From CBDAKK01 sp965216965 (GTDB taxonomy: Bacteria; Spirochaetota; Spirochaetia; WTKD01; G963693115), in contig CBDCGX010000044.1 of NCBI GenBank assembly GCA_965216965.1, positions 1 to 39,078 of the forward strand: a stretch of 39,078 bases of DNA, given 5' to 3'. Under the pieces are notes generated by a model, which was not told where the DNA came from, made no database searches, and saw nothing but the letters and a program-made list of their open reading frames with translations. Below are positions 26,288 through 34,447 of the stretch, piece by piece; positions within the stretch are counted from its first letter, which is position 1; each line of letters opens with the position of its first letter. The position numbers and the translations under genes were made by a program.

Positions 26288-28069
26288 ATGGAAGAAAAGC
26301 AACTAAAAGCAGAGCAAGAATTCACATCATTGTCTCAAGAAGAACGGCTCTATAGGATCCGACATACCTTTGCTCACATAATGGCAGAAGCAGTAATAGA
26401 ATTATTCCCAGGTACTCAGTGTGCGATAGGACCACCCATACAGAATGGATTTTATTATGATTTTGACACTTCGCATGTATTTACAGAATTAGATCTCAGA
26501 AAAATAGAAGAGAAAATGCAGGGGATTTTATCTCGTTCAGCTCATCTACTTATAAAAAAAATATATTCAAGAGACAAGGCAAAACAGCTGTTTAGAGAAC
26601 ATCCATATAAACTAGAACTTATAGATACTATTCCAGAAGGAGATGAAATAAGCACTTATACCGTTGATACGTTTGTAGATCTTTGTCGAGGTCCCCATGT
26701 TCCTAATACAAAATATCTTACCATGAAGGCGTGTAAGCTTCTTAGTATTGCAGGCGCATATTGGAGAGGTGATGAAAAAAGATCTATGCTACAAAGGATA
26801 TATGCTACAGCATGGAGTACTCCTAAGGAATTGAGAGCACATCTTGTTTTTTTAGAAGAAGCCGAAAAACGAGATCATAGAAAATTAGGAAAAGAACTAG
26901 ACCTTTTTAGTACTCATGAAGAAGCAGGAGCTGGTTTTATATACTGGCACCCTAAGGGATCACGCATACGACTTTCCATAGAAGATTATTGGAGAAACAT
27001 GCATCTCACAAATGGATATGAATTGTTGTATACTCCTCATGTTGGAAAGAGCTGGTTGTGGGAGACGAGTGGCCATTTAGATTTTTATAAAGAGAACATG
27101 TATGCGCCTATGGAGCTTGATAAAAGTGATTATTATGTAAAACCAATGAATTGCCCCTTTCATATACTTATTTACCAAACGGGAATACGATCGTATAGAG
27201 ATTTGCCCTTACGTTGGGCAGAGCTTGGAACAGTATATCGATATGAGCGGAGCGGTGTTTTGCATGGGCTTTTACGTGTTCGAGGGTTTACTCAAGATGA
27301 CGCTCATATATTTTGCTCCCCTAATCAGATAGCAGAAGAAATAAAAGAAGTCTTGAGGTTTTCGTTACAAGTATGGAAGGATTTTGGATTTTCTGATATA
27401 CGTGCCTATCTTGCGACAAGACCAGAAAAAGCCGTAGGAGAAAAAGAAGATTGGGATAGAGCAACACAGGCATTGCATGAGGCTGCAATTCAAGAAAATG
27501 TAAGCGTTACCCTTGATGAGGGAGGTGGTGCATTTTATGGACCAAAAATAGATCTTAAAGTAAAAGATGCTATTGGTCGAGAATGGCAAATGAGTACTAT
27601 ACAGTTTGATTTTAATCTTCCTAATCGATTTAATCTTAATTTTGTAGATAAAGACGGGGTAAAAAAACGACCATACATGATACATAGAGCACTTCTTGGA
27701 TCTTTAGAACGATTTTTTGGTGTTCTTATAGAGCATTATAATGGGGCATTCCCCGTATGGCTTGCTCCTATACAGGCGATTGTTATCCCTGTGAACAAAG
27801 TACACATGGAAGCTGCCGAAGCATATTTTAAACATCTTGGAAGCGTTCACATAAGAGTATTATTGCAAAAAGAAGAGGATACGTTAAGAGCAAAAATAAG
27901 AAAGGCTCAACTCCAAAAAATACCATATATGCTTATTATTGGAGATAGAGAAGCAGAAAGTGGTCTTTCTTCGTGTAGGCTAAGAAATGGAAAACAACTC
28001 AATGGAATGAGTTCAGAAGAATTTATACAATTTATAAAAAGGAAAATAGATGAAAAAGAGTATATCTAG
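26288..28069 (+). CDS. thrS: Threonyl-tRNA synthetase without TGS domain
   Basis: Class II synthetase that charges tRNA-Thr. At 593 aa it is about 50 residues shorter than E. coli ThrS and begins directly at the editing domain; the N-terminal TGS domain is absent. The editing site has HTFAH and CRGPHVP. The catalytic core has PMNCPFH, RYERSGVLHGLLRVRGFTQDDAH and MIHRALLGSLERF, including the three zinc ligands (Cys, His, His). The C-terminal anticodon-binding domain is present (KAQLQKIPYMLIIGDRE). A TGS-less ThrRS is, as I recall, also found in Borrelia. No ribosome site precedes the ATG. The end overlaps the next gene by 20 nt. Confidence 0.95.
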   Translation: MEEKQLKAEQEFTSLSQEERLYRIRHTFAHIMAEAVIELFPGTQCAIGPPIQNGFYYDFDTSHVFTELDLRKIEEKMQGILSRSAHLLIKKIYSRDKAKQLFREHPYKLELIDTIPEGDEISTYTVDTFVDLCRGPHVPNTKYLTMKACKLLSIAGAYWRGDEKRSMLQRIYATAWSTPKELRAHLVFLEEAEKRDHRKLGKELDLFSTHEEAGAGFIYWHPKGSRIRLSIEDYWRNMHLTNGYELLYTPHVGKSWLWETSGHLDFYKENMYAPMELDKSDYYVKPMNCPFHILIYQTGIRSYRDLPLRWAELGTVYRYERSGVLHGLLRVRGFTQDDAHIFCSPNQIAEEIKEVLRFSLQVWKDFGFSDIRAYLATRPEKAVGEKEDWDRATQALHEAAIQENVSVTLDEGGGAFYGPKIDLKVKDAIGREWQMSTIQFDFNLPNRFNLNFVDKDGVKKRPYMIHRALLGSLERFFGVLIEHYNGAFPVWLAPIQAIVIPVNKVHMEAAEAYFKHLGSVHIRVLLQKEEDTLRAKIRKAQLQKIPYMLIIGDREAESGLSSCRLRNGKQLNGMSSEEFIQFIKRKIDEKEYI

Positions 28070-29633
28070 CGAATATGATCATAGCGATATGAAAGAAGAA
28101 TCATTTATTGCGATATTACAAAAGCATGGAGTGTCAGAAAAAACAACGCATACAATAGAGGAATTACATAATTTAGATGTAAAAAGCACGGCGTTTCAAA
28201 CAATGCAGTCTCTACTCATGTGGGATCAAGAAACATATATGCCTCACGAAGGAATAACCACGAGAGCTATTCAGTGTGAAATGCTTGAATTATATAAGCA
28301 TGAAGCAATTGTAAATGCTCGCGTTCCAGAGCTATTACATGAGCTTGGGGTTAGTGAAGAAACTCCAATGGGTAGTGAGAATATACCAAATGCTATACGG
28401 CGTTGGCTGAGAGCTAAGTATATACAATGGAAAAAAGCTACAAGTATTCCCCCCGCGTTGCTTGCAGAAATAGCAAAAGAATCTGTATTTTCTCATCAAA
28501 AGTGGATTGAAGCACGGGAAAATAATAATTTTTTACTTTTTTCTCCGTATCTTAAAAAACTTATTGACCTTAAAAAGCAATATGCGATGGCCATGGGGTG
28601 TAAGGGGAGTATATACAATGCTTTGTTAGATGATTTTGAACCACGCTGTACTACAGATATGCTTGATACCATTTTTGGATCACTAAAAGAAAAGCTTGTA
28701 CCGTTTTATAATTCTCTTGTGGATAAGCATTCTAAAAATACATTTAGCTCTTTACGGGTTCCCATAGAGAAACAAAAAGAATTTTGTAAGTTAATAGCGT
28801 GTCATATGGGATATTCTAAAGATACAGGAAGAATTGATGAAGCAGCTCATCCTTTTTGTACTACAATTGGATGGCATGATGTTCGAATTACAACTCGATA
28901 TCTTGAGAACGAACCGTTAAGTGCAATATTTTCTGTTCTTCATGAAATGGGGCATGCTTTTTATGAGTTAGGAATTTCAAATATATATATGCATACTGTA
29001 TGCATGGAAGGAGCATCATATGGGGTGCACGAGTCACAATCTGAATTTTTAGAAAATATTATTGGAAAAAGTAGACATTTTTGGAGTTATTGGCATAACA
29101 AAATGAGTTCTTTATATGGAGAAGGCTATGAGAATGAAGGATTTGATGGATGTATGAGGAGAATACGGCATGTAAAAAAGAATCTTATTCGTGTTGAATC
29201 TGATGAAGTGGGGTATAATTTACATATTATTTTACGGTACACTATAGAAAAGGCTATTTTTGAAGGTGAAATATGTGTGAATGACATACCTACTATGTGG
29301 AATGAATTAAGCGAACAATTACTTGGTTGCAGACCTCCTACAAATAGAGAAGGAGTCTTGCAGGATGTACATTGGTCAGAAGGAGCGTTTGGATATTTTC
29401 CCTCTTATGCATTAGGAAATATGTATTCTATTCAGTTAAAAAAAGAAATTGAAAGGGCATTACCTCACTATACGCAAGAACTTGAAGAAGGAAAAGTGGA
29501 AAACATCATCCAGTGGCTTAAACAAAGAATTCATATACACGGATCGTCTAAATTTCCTAATGAGTTATATAAAGAAATAGAAACGGATACTATTATGGAG
29601 TATCTTACGCAACGATATGACATTAATAGCTAA
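28050..29633 (+). CDS. M32 family carboxypeptidase (Taq type)
   Basis: A 527-aa metallocarboxypeptidase that removes C-terminal residues from peptides, probably in the cytoplasm. The M32 zinc motif HEMGH lies at about residues 298-302 in SVLHEMGHAFYELG, with the downstream HESQSEFLENIIG supplying the third ligand. HPFCTTIGWHDVRITTRY, RIRHVKKNLIRVESDEVGYNLHI and YALGNMYSIQL are also family motifs. Start ATG 28050 has AAGGAAA upstream and overlaps the thrS end; ATG 28089 is an alternative that would lose no conserved residue. Coupled to thrS. Confidence 0.92.
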   Translation: MKKSISSEYDHSDMKEESFIAILQKHGVSEKTTHTIEELHNLDVKSTAFQTMQSLLMWDQETYMPHEGITTRAIQCEMLELYKHEAIVNARVPELLHELGVSEETPMGSENIPNAIRRWLRAKYIQWKKATSIPPALLAEIAKESVFSHQKWIEARENNNFLLFSPYLKKLIDLKKQYAMAMGCKGSIYNALLDDFEPRCTTDMLDTIFGSLKEKLVPFYNSLVDKHSKNTFSSLRVPIEKQKEFCKLIACHMGYSKDTGRIDEAAHPFCTTIGWHDVRITTRYLENEPLSAIFSVLHEMGHAFYELGISNIYMHTVCMEGASYGVHESQSEFLENIIGKSRHFWSYWHNKMSSLYGEGYENEGFDGCMRRIRHVKKNLIRVESDEVGYNLHIILRYTIEKAIFEGEICVNDIPTMWNELSEQLLGCRPPTNREGVLQDVHWSEGAFGYFPSYALGNMYSIQLKKEIERALPHYTQELEEGKVENIIQWLKQRIHIHGSSKFPNELYKEIETDTIMEYLTQRYDINS

Positions 29634-29726
29634 TAGCTACTATTATTATGTAAATATATTATAAATCAATGATATGGCAATTGCAATATAGCTAATAGCT
29701 ACTATATATTATGTAAATATATTATA
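29626..29726. repeat. Pair of 38/39-bp direct repeats before pgsA
   Basis: Copies at 29626-29663 and 29688-29726 begin ATAGCTAATAGCTACTAT and end TATGTAAATATATTATA, differing by one inserted base. Each holds the internal doublet ATAGCTA. The first copy overlaps the end of the carboxypeptidase gene. A recent tandem duplication in the pgsA upstream region; possible regulatory role unknown. Confidence 0.8.
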
Positions 29727-29743
29727 CTAAAAGTAATTATTGT

Positions 29744-30328
29744 ATGACTATAAAATCGGCTATGCCAACATTACTTAGTTCTTCTCGTGTTATATTTTCT
29801 TCCATATTTTATGTTCTCACAGTATATTTCTTTAACACTGTTGCTGTTTGGCTTGTATTTGTATTCTTTGCATTAATAGAAATAAGCGACATGCTTGATG
29901 GATGGGTTGCTCGTAAGCTATTTGTGGTAAGTAATTTTGGAAAGCTTTTTGATCCTATATGCGATGTGAGCGCTCATTTTTTATGCCTTTTTGCCCTTCA
30001 ACAAGTTGGAATAATGCCTTCTTTAGTATTAACAGTATTTGTATTTCGTGAAATATGGGTTGCATTTATTCGTTCTGTATTATTACTTAAGCAGAATCAC
30101 ACATTAGCATCCCAGTTTAGTGGAAAACTAAAAACATGGTTTTATGGTGTAAGTATTTTTGTAAGTATATTTATGTTTCCTCAAAGCATGTGGTATGAGA
30201 CAAGAGAATTGTTTATTCAACCTATGGTTACAACTTTATTTTATGCTTCGGGATTTTTATCTGTTTTTTCAGGATTGCAATATGTAATACAAATGTGTAA
30301 AATATTCTTTTCTCGTTATTCTAAGTAA
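29744..30328 (+). CDS. pgsA: CDP-alcohol phosphatidyltransferase (PgsA-like)
   Basis: A 194-aa inner-membrane enzyme of the CDP-alcohol phosphotransferase family. The signature DG-x2-AR-x8-G-x3-D-x3-D is complete in DMLDGWVARKLFVVSNFG followed by KLFDPICD. Four to five hydrophobic segments flank it. Such enzymes join CDP-diacylglycerol with glycerol-3-phosphate (PgsA) or another alcohol; the length and the start near TLLSSSRVIFSS fit PgsA best, but the acceptor is not proven. No ribosome site precedes the ATG; a TATACT box lies about 15 nt upstream. Confidence 0.85.
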   Translation: MTIKSAMPTLLSSSRVIFSSIFYVLTVYFFNTVAVWLVFVFFALIEISDMLDGWVARKLFVVSNFGKLFDPICDVSAHFLCLFALQQVGIMPSLVLTVFVFREIWVAFIRSVLLLKQNHTLASQFSGKLKTWFYGVSIFVSIFMFPQSMWYETRELFIQPMVTTLFYASGFLSVFSGLQYVIQMCKIFFSRYSK

Positions 30329-30389
30329 TATATATAATTCTATTGATTTTAATATGATAATTACAATATTACAATATTATGTTATATGG

Positions 30390-31120
30390 ATGGCTTTTTT
30401 GCAAGAAATTAGAAAGGGAATACCTAAAAAATACATTATTGTTGGCTGAGTGGGGAAGAATTGCCTCCCCTATATAAGATATGTAGAGATACTTGGAAAC
30501 AACATTTATCAGGTTATGAGTTTATATTATGGGATATGTCAAATTGCCCTAAGAATGATTTTACAACATTCCATTTGGAAAATAAGAACTGGGCATTTGT
30601 ATCTGATTATATACGGTTATATGCTTTGTTTATGTATGGTGGTATTTATTTAGATTGTGATTATGAAATATTGAAATCTTTTGATGATTTGCTAAATTGT
30701 GATGGGTTTGTATCGTACGAAAGTAATCTGCATATGACGAATAGCCTTTCTGGAAGTGTAAAAGGTAATGTCTTTTTTAAAGATTGCATTGAGTATATGA
30801 TGAATAATCATAAGAATAGAGTTTTTGAAACAGCTCCGATTGTTATCACTAATGTATATAATTTTGGTAATTATTCTCTACAGGTGCATAATACTGAATA
30901 TTTCCACCCATATAATCCATATGGACTACCAGAAGCTCGTGTTTTGTTACAGTCTAGGATAACCTTGAAAACGTATGCAATACACCATTGGGCTAAGGGG
31001 TGGAATGATAGTGCTGATGTATATAAGACAACGTCCGAAATTGTAATAAAAATAAAATCAATACTTAGAAGAATAGGTGTTTTCGGGATCATAAAGGCTA
31101 TATTGGGTAAGAAAAAGTAG
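30390..31120 (+). pseudogene. Second GT32 glycosyltransferase, frameshifted at an A-run
   Basis: The start ATG 30390 reads MAFLQEIRKGIPKK and then shifts. The +2 frame continues with IHYCWLSGEELPPLYKICRD, exactly the IPKxIHxxW start of GT32 enzymes, and on to SDYIRLYALFMYGGIYLDCD with the DXD motif, ending at 31120. The A6 run at 30426-30431 would need seven A to join both parts into a protein of about 243 aa. The C-terminus ends with basic residues. Substrate unknown; with the intact GT32 gene at 16326 it points to a surface glycan. The A-run may be a phase-variation switch, but A6 is short for that. Confidence 0.8.
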
Positions 31121-31196
31121 GCCAAGTATCAAGTGATAAATCTCTATACATAACATAATAAACGAAGGATATATTTATGAGTATACTAGAGTAATA

Positions 31197-33401
31197 ATGA
31201 AATATAATTCCATTATTTTCACTGTTTTTATTCTTATAATTTCTCTTATTGTCAGTTATTTTTTTCATTTTTCATCTGGAAAAAAAGCGAGAGTGCTTTG
31301 GATAGTAAGTCTGTTGGGTGCATTTTTTTTCGTGTTGTGGCAAGTAATTGCGATAAACACATATTGGTATTCTTTAGATAAATATGTACTTGGCCCTTCT
31401 ATAGCAAGAATTTCAATAGAAAATATATTTTCTCCTATAGTAATAGCCTTCTTTGTTGGTGTGTTATGGGAGGTGGTTTTCTGCAGAAAAAAATATACTA
31501 TATTTAAAAACTACAACTATTTCCGCATGGTGCAATATGGAATAGGATTAGGGCTTCTTATTCTTGGGGTGTATATGTTTTTGCCAGTAATTGATATTCA
31601 ATATACTGGAATTGCCCTTGTTGCTTTTGGCGTTGCTATGCTGTTTGATTGTATTATGGGAACGGGGTTGTTACTGCAAATGAGGTTTTACGCCTTTTTA
31701 TTTTTGATGTTTTGCTTGTACTCTTTATATGGTATGTATTTTAACACTCAATTTGCTATTACATATGCGAGTGCTTACATTACAGAAATATATGTGTATG
31801 CTATTCCCATAGAAAATTTTATATATTTCTTTGCATTCATAACATTTATTATAGTGTTGTATCAGAAAATACTCTTAAGAACTTCTTTTGAGAATCTTAT
31901 TGAACAAATTATTCATATGTTTAGGAGATGGAAACTAAAGAATTACAAGGTAGCATACCAAACAATCAACTATAAAGAAGACGAACGTCGTGCAACTCCT
32001 TCGGTTGCAATAGTAGGTGCTAGCATGGCGGGGCTTACTGCAGCGTTCTATTTAAGTAAGAAAAATTATAAAGTTACTATTTATGAAAAAGAATCTTATA
32101 TTGGTGGAAAATATGGGGTAAAGGAGGAGGAAACAGGTTCTTCTCTAAAGCTTATAGGATATGAGTTTCACAGATTTTTTGAAAGTTATTATAATATGTG
32201 GAATTTCATACATGATCTTAAAATTGAGAATGCTTTTAAGAAAGTAAGCACATATTCTACTTTTTTAGATAATAGGAAGATGTATCTTTCTGGTAATGAT
32301 CTCATTCCTGTATTAAATGTTTTTAGAAGAGCACAAGTAAATTCCCTTAGATATTTTCTTGGAAAAGATATTTTAAAGAAGATTCCGCAAATGTTGAAGT
32401 TTCATCATACAAAAACGTTTGCACGGTATGACTCCATGAGTGTAGATGACTTTTTTCGCGTAAGAAAAATATCTGTAGATAGTATGACATGTGCTGACCC
32501 TCTTGTGAAGACTTTTTTATCTAATGGTGATAAACTCTCTGCTGCTGAATTTCTAAAAAACATGCATATTCATTATTTTAGCAATGATAAAGGCATGTTG
32601 TATGGATATGTAGATGGCTCATATGTGGATGCATTTCTTATGCCTATACAAAACATATTACAGATGCAAGGAGTGAAAATAAAGAAACGACTAGTGAAAA
32701 CTGTACGGCGTAAACAAGAATGTTTTTCAATACACAGTAGTTCTTATGATTATGTTATTCTTTCCACTGGAGAGAAAGAAACTGTAGATATTATGCTTAA
32801 TTCTTTTCCAGATGAATGCAACAACAAAAAAAGTTTTTTTATTAGAAAAGAAGAATGTAATACAAGGCATATCACTATGACAGTATGGATAAAAGGAACA
32901 AAAGAGAACCCCATCATTCATGATGATGATCGTTCGGTTTTTATTACTACAGAAAGAAAAAGATTACTAGACGCAGTAAGTTTTGTAGATCGGATAAATG
33001 ATAAAATGAGAGAATGGGCACAGAGAAATTTTGGGACTGTATTGACTCTGCATTGTTATGAGGGGTTCGCAAAAGAAAAAGACAAGAAAATCGAAATGTT
33101 ATTGTTAGAAGATTTGTATGTTTATTTTCCTTATCTTAAGCAACGAACTGTCCATTTTAAAAATATACAGTTTTATAATTCTGTATTACTACAAAAAAAC
33201 ACACATGCCAAACGCCCTTCTGTGGAAAGTGGTATGAGTGGATTATATTATGCGGGAGAATGGGTTAAACTCCCTATCCCTGCGGCGTATATTGAAGCTG
33301 CATGTGCGAGTGGAATATTCTCAGTAAATGAAATCTTTAAGAGAGAAAAGATTTCACAAATCCCGATATATTCTGTGCCATTACAAGGAATATATGCATA
33401 A
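31197..33401 (+). CDS. Fusion of lycopene cyclase-like membrane domain and FAD desaturase-like domain
   Basis: A 734-aa protein. Residues 1-230 form about seven membrane segments with two repeated cyclase-type motifs, ISIENIFSPIVIAFF and IPIENFIYFFAFITF, resembling the P-x-E-E motifs of CrtYcd lycopene cyclases (the second Glu is Asn here). Residues from about 268 are an FAD-dependent amine oxidase/carotene desaturase: VAIVGASMAGLTAAFYL for the dinucleotide, YEKESYIGGKYG, and the closing GLYYAGEWVKLPIPAAYIEA. The combination suggests carotenoid or other polyprenyl lipid modification, but no crtB or crtE is near, so the substrate is open. The start ATG 31197 is directly preceded by a five-codon ORF (ATG 31177 to TAA 31194) that carries the GAAGGA ribosome site, which may couple translation. 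Confidence 0.75.
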   Translation: MKYNSIIFTVFILIISLIVSYFFHFSSGKKARVLWIVSLLGAFFFVLWQVIAINTYWYSLDKYVLGPSIARISIENIFSPIVIAFFVGVLWEVVFCRKKYTIFKNYNYFRMVQYGIGLGLLILGVYMFLPVIDIQYTGIALVAFGVAMLFDCIMGTGLLLQMRFYAFLFLMFCLYSLYGMYFNTQFAITYASAYITEIYVYAIPIENFIYFFAFITFIIVLYQKILLRTSFENLIEQIIHMFRRWKLKNYKVAYQTINYKEDERRATPSVAIVGASMAGLTAAFYLSKKNYKVTIYEKESYIGGKYGVKEEETGSSLKLIGYEFHRFFESYYNMWNFIHDLKIENAFKKVSTYSTFLDNRKMYLSGNDLIPVLNVFRRAQVNSLRYFLGKDILKKIPQMLKFHHTKTFARYDSMSVDDFFRVRKISVDSMTCADPLVKTFLSNGDKLSAAEFLKNMHIHYFSNDKGMLYGYVDGSYVDAFLMPIQNILQMQGVKIKKRLVKTVRRKQECFSIHSSSYDYVILSTGEKETVDIMLNSFPDECNNKKSFFIRKEECNTRHITMTVWIKGTKENPIIHDDDRSVFITTERKRLLDAVSFVDRINDKMREWAQRNFGTVLTLHCYEGFAKEKDKKIEMLLLEDLYVYFPYLKQRTVHFKNIQFYNSVLLQKNTHAKRPSVESGMSGLYYAGEWVKLPIPAAYIEAACASGIFSVNEIFKREKISQIPIYSVPLQGIYA

Positions 33402-33444
33402 GCATGAGATGCTTAAATATAATAAAATATTACAAGGAGATTAT

Positions 33445-33978
33445 ATGAAAAATAGTATAGGTATTTTTATATTAGCATTTGTTTTTTTAGCACTAGTGGG
33501 GTGTACGTCTTATCCAGAATATTCATATAGGAAAGATTTTTCCCAATTAGAGCAAGGAAAAGTCACAGAGATAGAGTCTAGGATATATGAAAGCACATTG
33601 CCGTATGTTCATAGGACAATTGTCAAAAGCATAGTGCACTTTTTAAAATGTCCCGAAGCAATTGCAAAGAATATAGGAGATATAGAATCGAAATATGAGC
33701 GAATTGTTGCCTCTGGACTTGCTACATATATATTCTTATATCCTCTTGATGACACACGACCTATGCGGTATGAAATTATTTATAAGGTAAAAAATAATAA
33801 GGAGCTTAATATTATTGAATATCCTGAGAGGGCATTTATAGAAACAAAACACAATAAAGATACAAAAAAAGTTGAGGTTGTGCTTACTATTTTAAAGAAT
33901 AAGAATAATAAGAAAGACATAGTTCCTTTTACTATACAGTCGTTTTTAGATGAAGTATCTATCAGACTAAAAAAATAG
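33445..33978 (+). CDS. Small lipoprotein of unknown function
   Basis: 177 aa with a clear lipoprotein signal: MKNSIGIFILAFVFLALVGC, acyl Cys at position 20 followed by TSYPEYSYRK. AAGGAGA lies 6 nt before ATG 33445, so the in-frame starts further upstream are not used. The mature part is mixed alpha/beta in look, with no motif I recognise; it contains YIFLYPLDDTRPMRYEIIYK and ends in a lysine-rich tail. It follows the cyclase/desaturase gene by 43 nt on the same strand and may be co-transcribed. No further gene follows before the tRNA cluster. Confidence 0.85.
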   Translation: MKNSIGIFILAFVFLALVGCTSYPEYSYRKDFSQLEQGKVTEIESRIYESTLPYVHRTIVKSIVHFLKCPEAIAKNIGDIESKYERIVASGLATYIFLYPLDDTRPMRYEIIYKVKNNKELNIIEYPERAFIETKHNKDTKKVEVVLTILKNKNNKKDIVPFTIQSFLDEVSIRLKK

Positions 33979-34022
33979 TTTGTATGCAATTGAATGTATC
34001 GTTGTTAACAATCCTACTTCTA

Positions 34023-34105
34023 TGCGAGAGAAGGGACTTGAACCCTTACACCGTAATGGCACAAGATCCTAAATCTTGCGTGTCTACCAATTTCACCACT
34101 CTCGC
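34023..34105 (-). tRNA. tRNA-Leu(TAG)
   Basis: Class II tRNA of 83 nt; acceptor GCGAGAG / CTCTCGC with discriminator A, anticodon stem CAAGA / TCTTG, loop TTTAGGA, anticodon TAG (CUA/CUN codons). T-loop GTTCAAGTC. CCA not encoded. Last of a minus-strand His-Arg-Lys-Leu cluster. Confidence 0.93.
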
Positions 34106-34119
34106 GAGAATTTTAATAA

Positions 34120-34192
34120 AGAACCGAGTGGGGTTCGAACCCACGACATGCAGATTAAGAGTCTGATGCTCTACCAACTGAGCTATCGGTCC
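34120..34192 (-). tRNA. tRNA-Lys(CTT) with unusual discriminator
   Basis: 73 nt; acceptor GGACCGA / TCGGTTC, D-arm GCTCAGTTGGTAGAGC, anticodon loop CTCTTAA with anticodon CTT, T-arm GTGGG-TTCGAAC-CCCAC. The base after the acceptor stem is T (U73) where A is usual for bacterial tRNA-Lys. The first pair of the anticodon stem (27-43) is T-C, a mismatch. CCA not encoded. Confidence 0.9.
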
Positions 34193-34227
34193 ATTTAATA
34201 TTACATTTATTAATAAAGCTTTTTGTA

Positions 34228-34301
34228 CGCCCTCGACACGATTCGAACGTGCGACCTGCGGATTCGAAGTCCGATGCTCTATCCTGCTGAGCTACAAGGG
34301 C
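34228..34301 (-). tRNA. tRNA-Arg(TCG)
   Basis: 74 nt; acceptor GCCCTTG / CGAGGGC with discriminator G, D-arm GCTCAGCAGGATAGAGC, anticodon loop CTTCGAA with anticodon TCG (CGN codons), T-loop TTCGAAT. CCA not encoded. Confidence 0.93.
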
Positions 34302-34307
34302 AGTGAG

Positions 34308-34381
34308 GGAGATTGACGGGACTTGAACCCGCAACAACCAGAACCACAATCTGGTGCTCTACCAATTGAACTACAATCTCC
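34308..34381 (-). tRNA. tRNA-His(GTG)
   Basis: 74 nt including the extra G at -1 pairing with C73, the identity element for histidyl-tRNA synthetase. Acceptor GAGATTG / CAATCTC, anticodon stem CCAGA / TCTGG, loop TTGTGGT, anticodon GTG. First tRNA of the cluster. Confidence 0.93.
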
Positions 34382-34447
34382 TAGTCTAGAGTAATTGTAC
34401 TATATGTATTATATAGATACAATATGCTATATAATAAAATAATACTT

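Noticed and set aside
33984..34349. Small ORFs on both strands at 33984-34349
   Set aside because: They lie across the four tRNA genes and only translate tRNA sequence.
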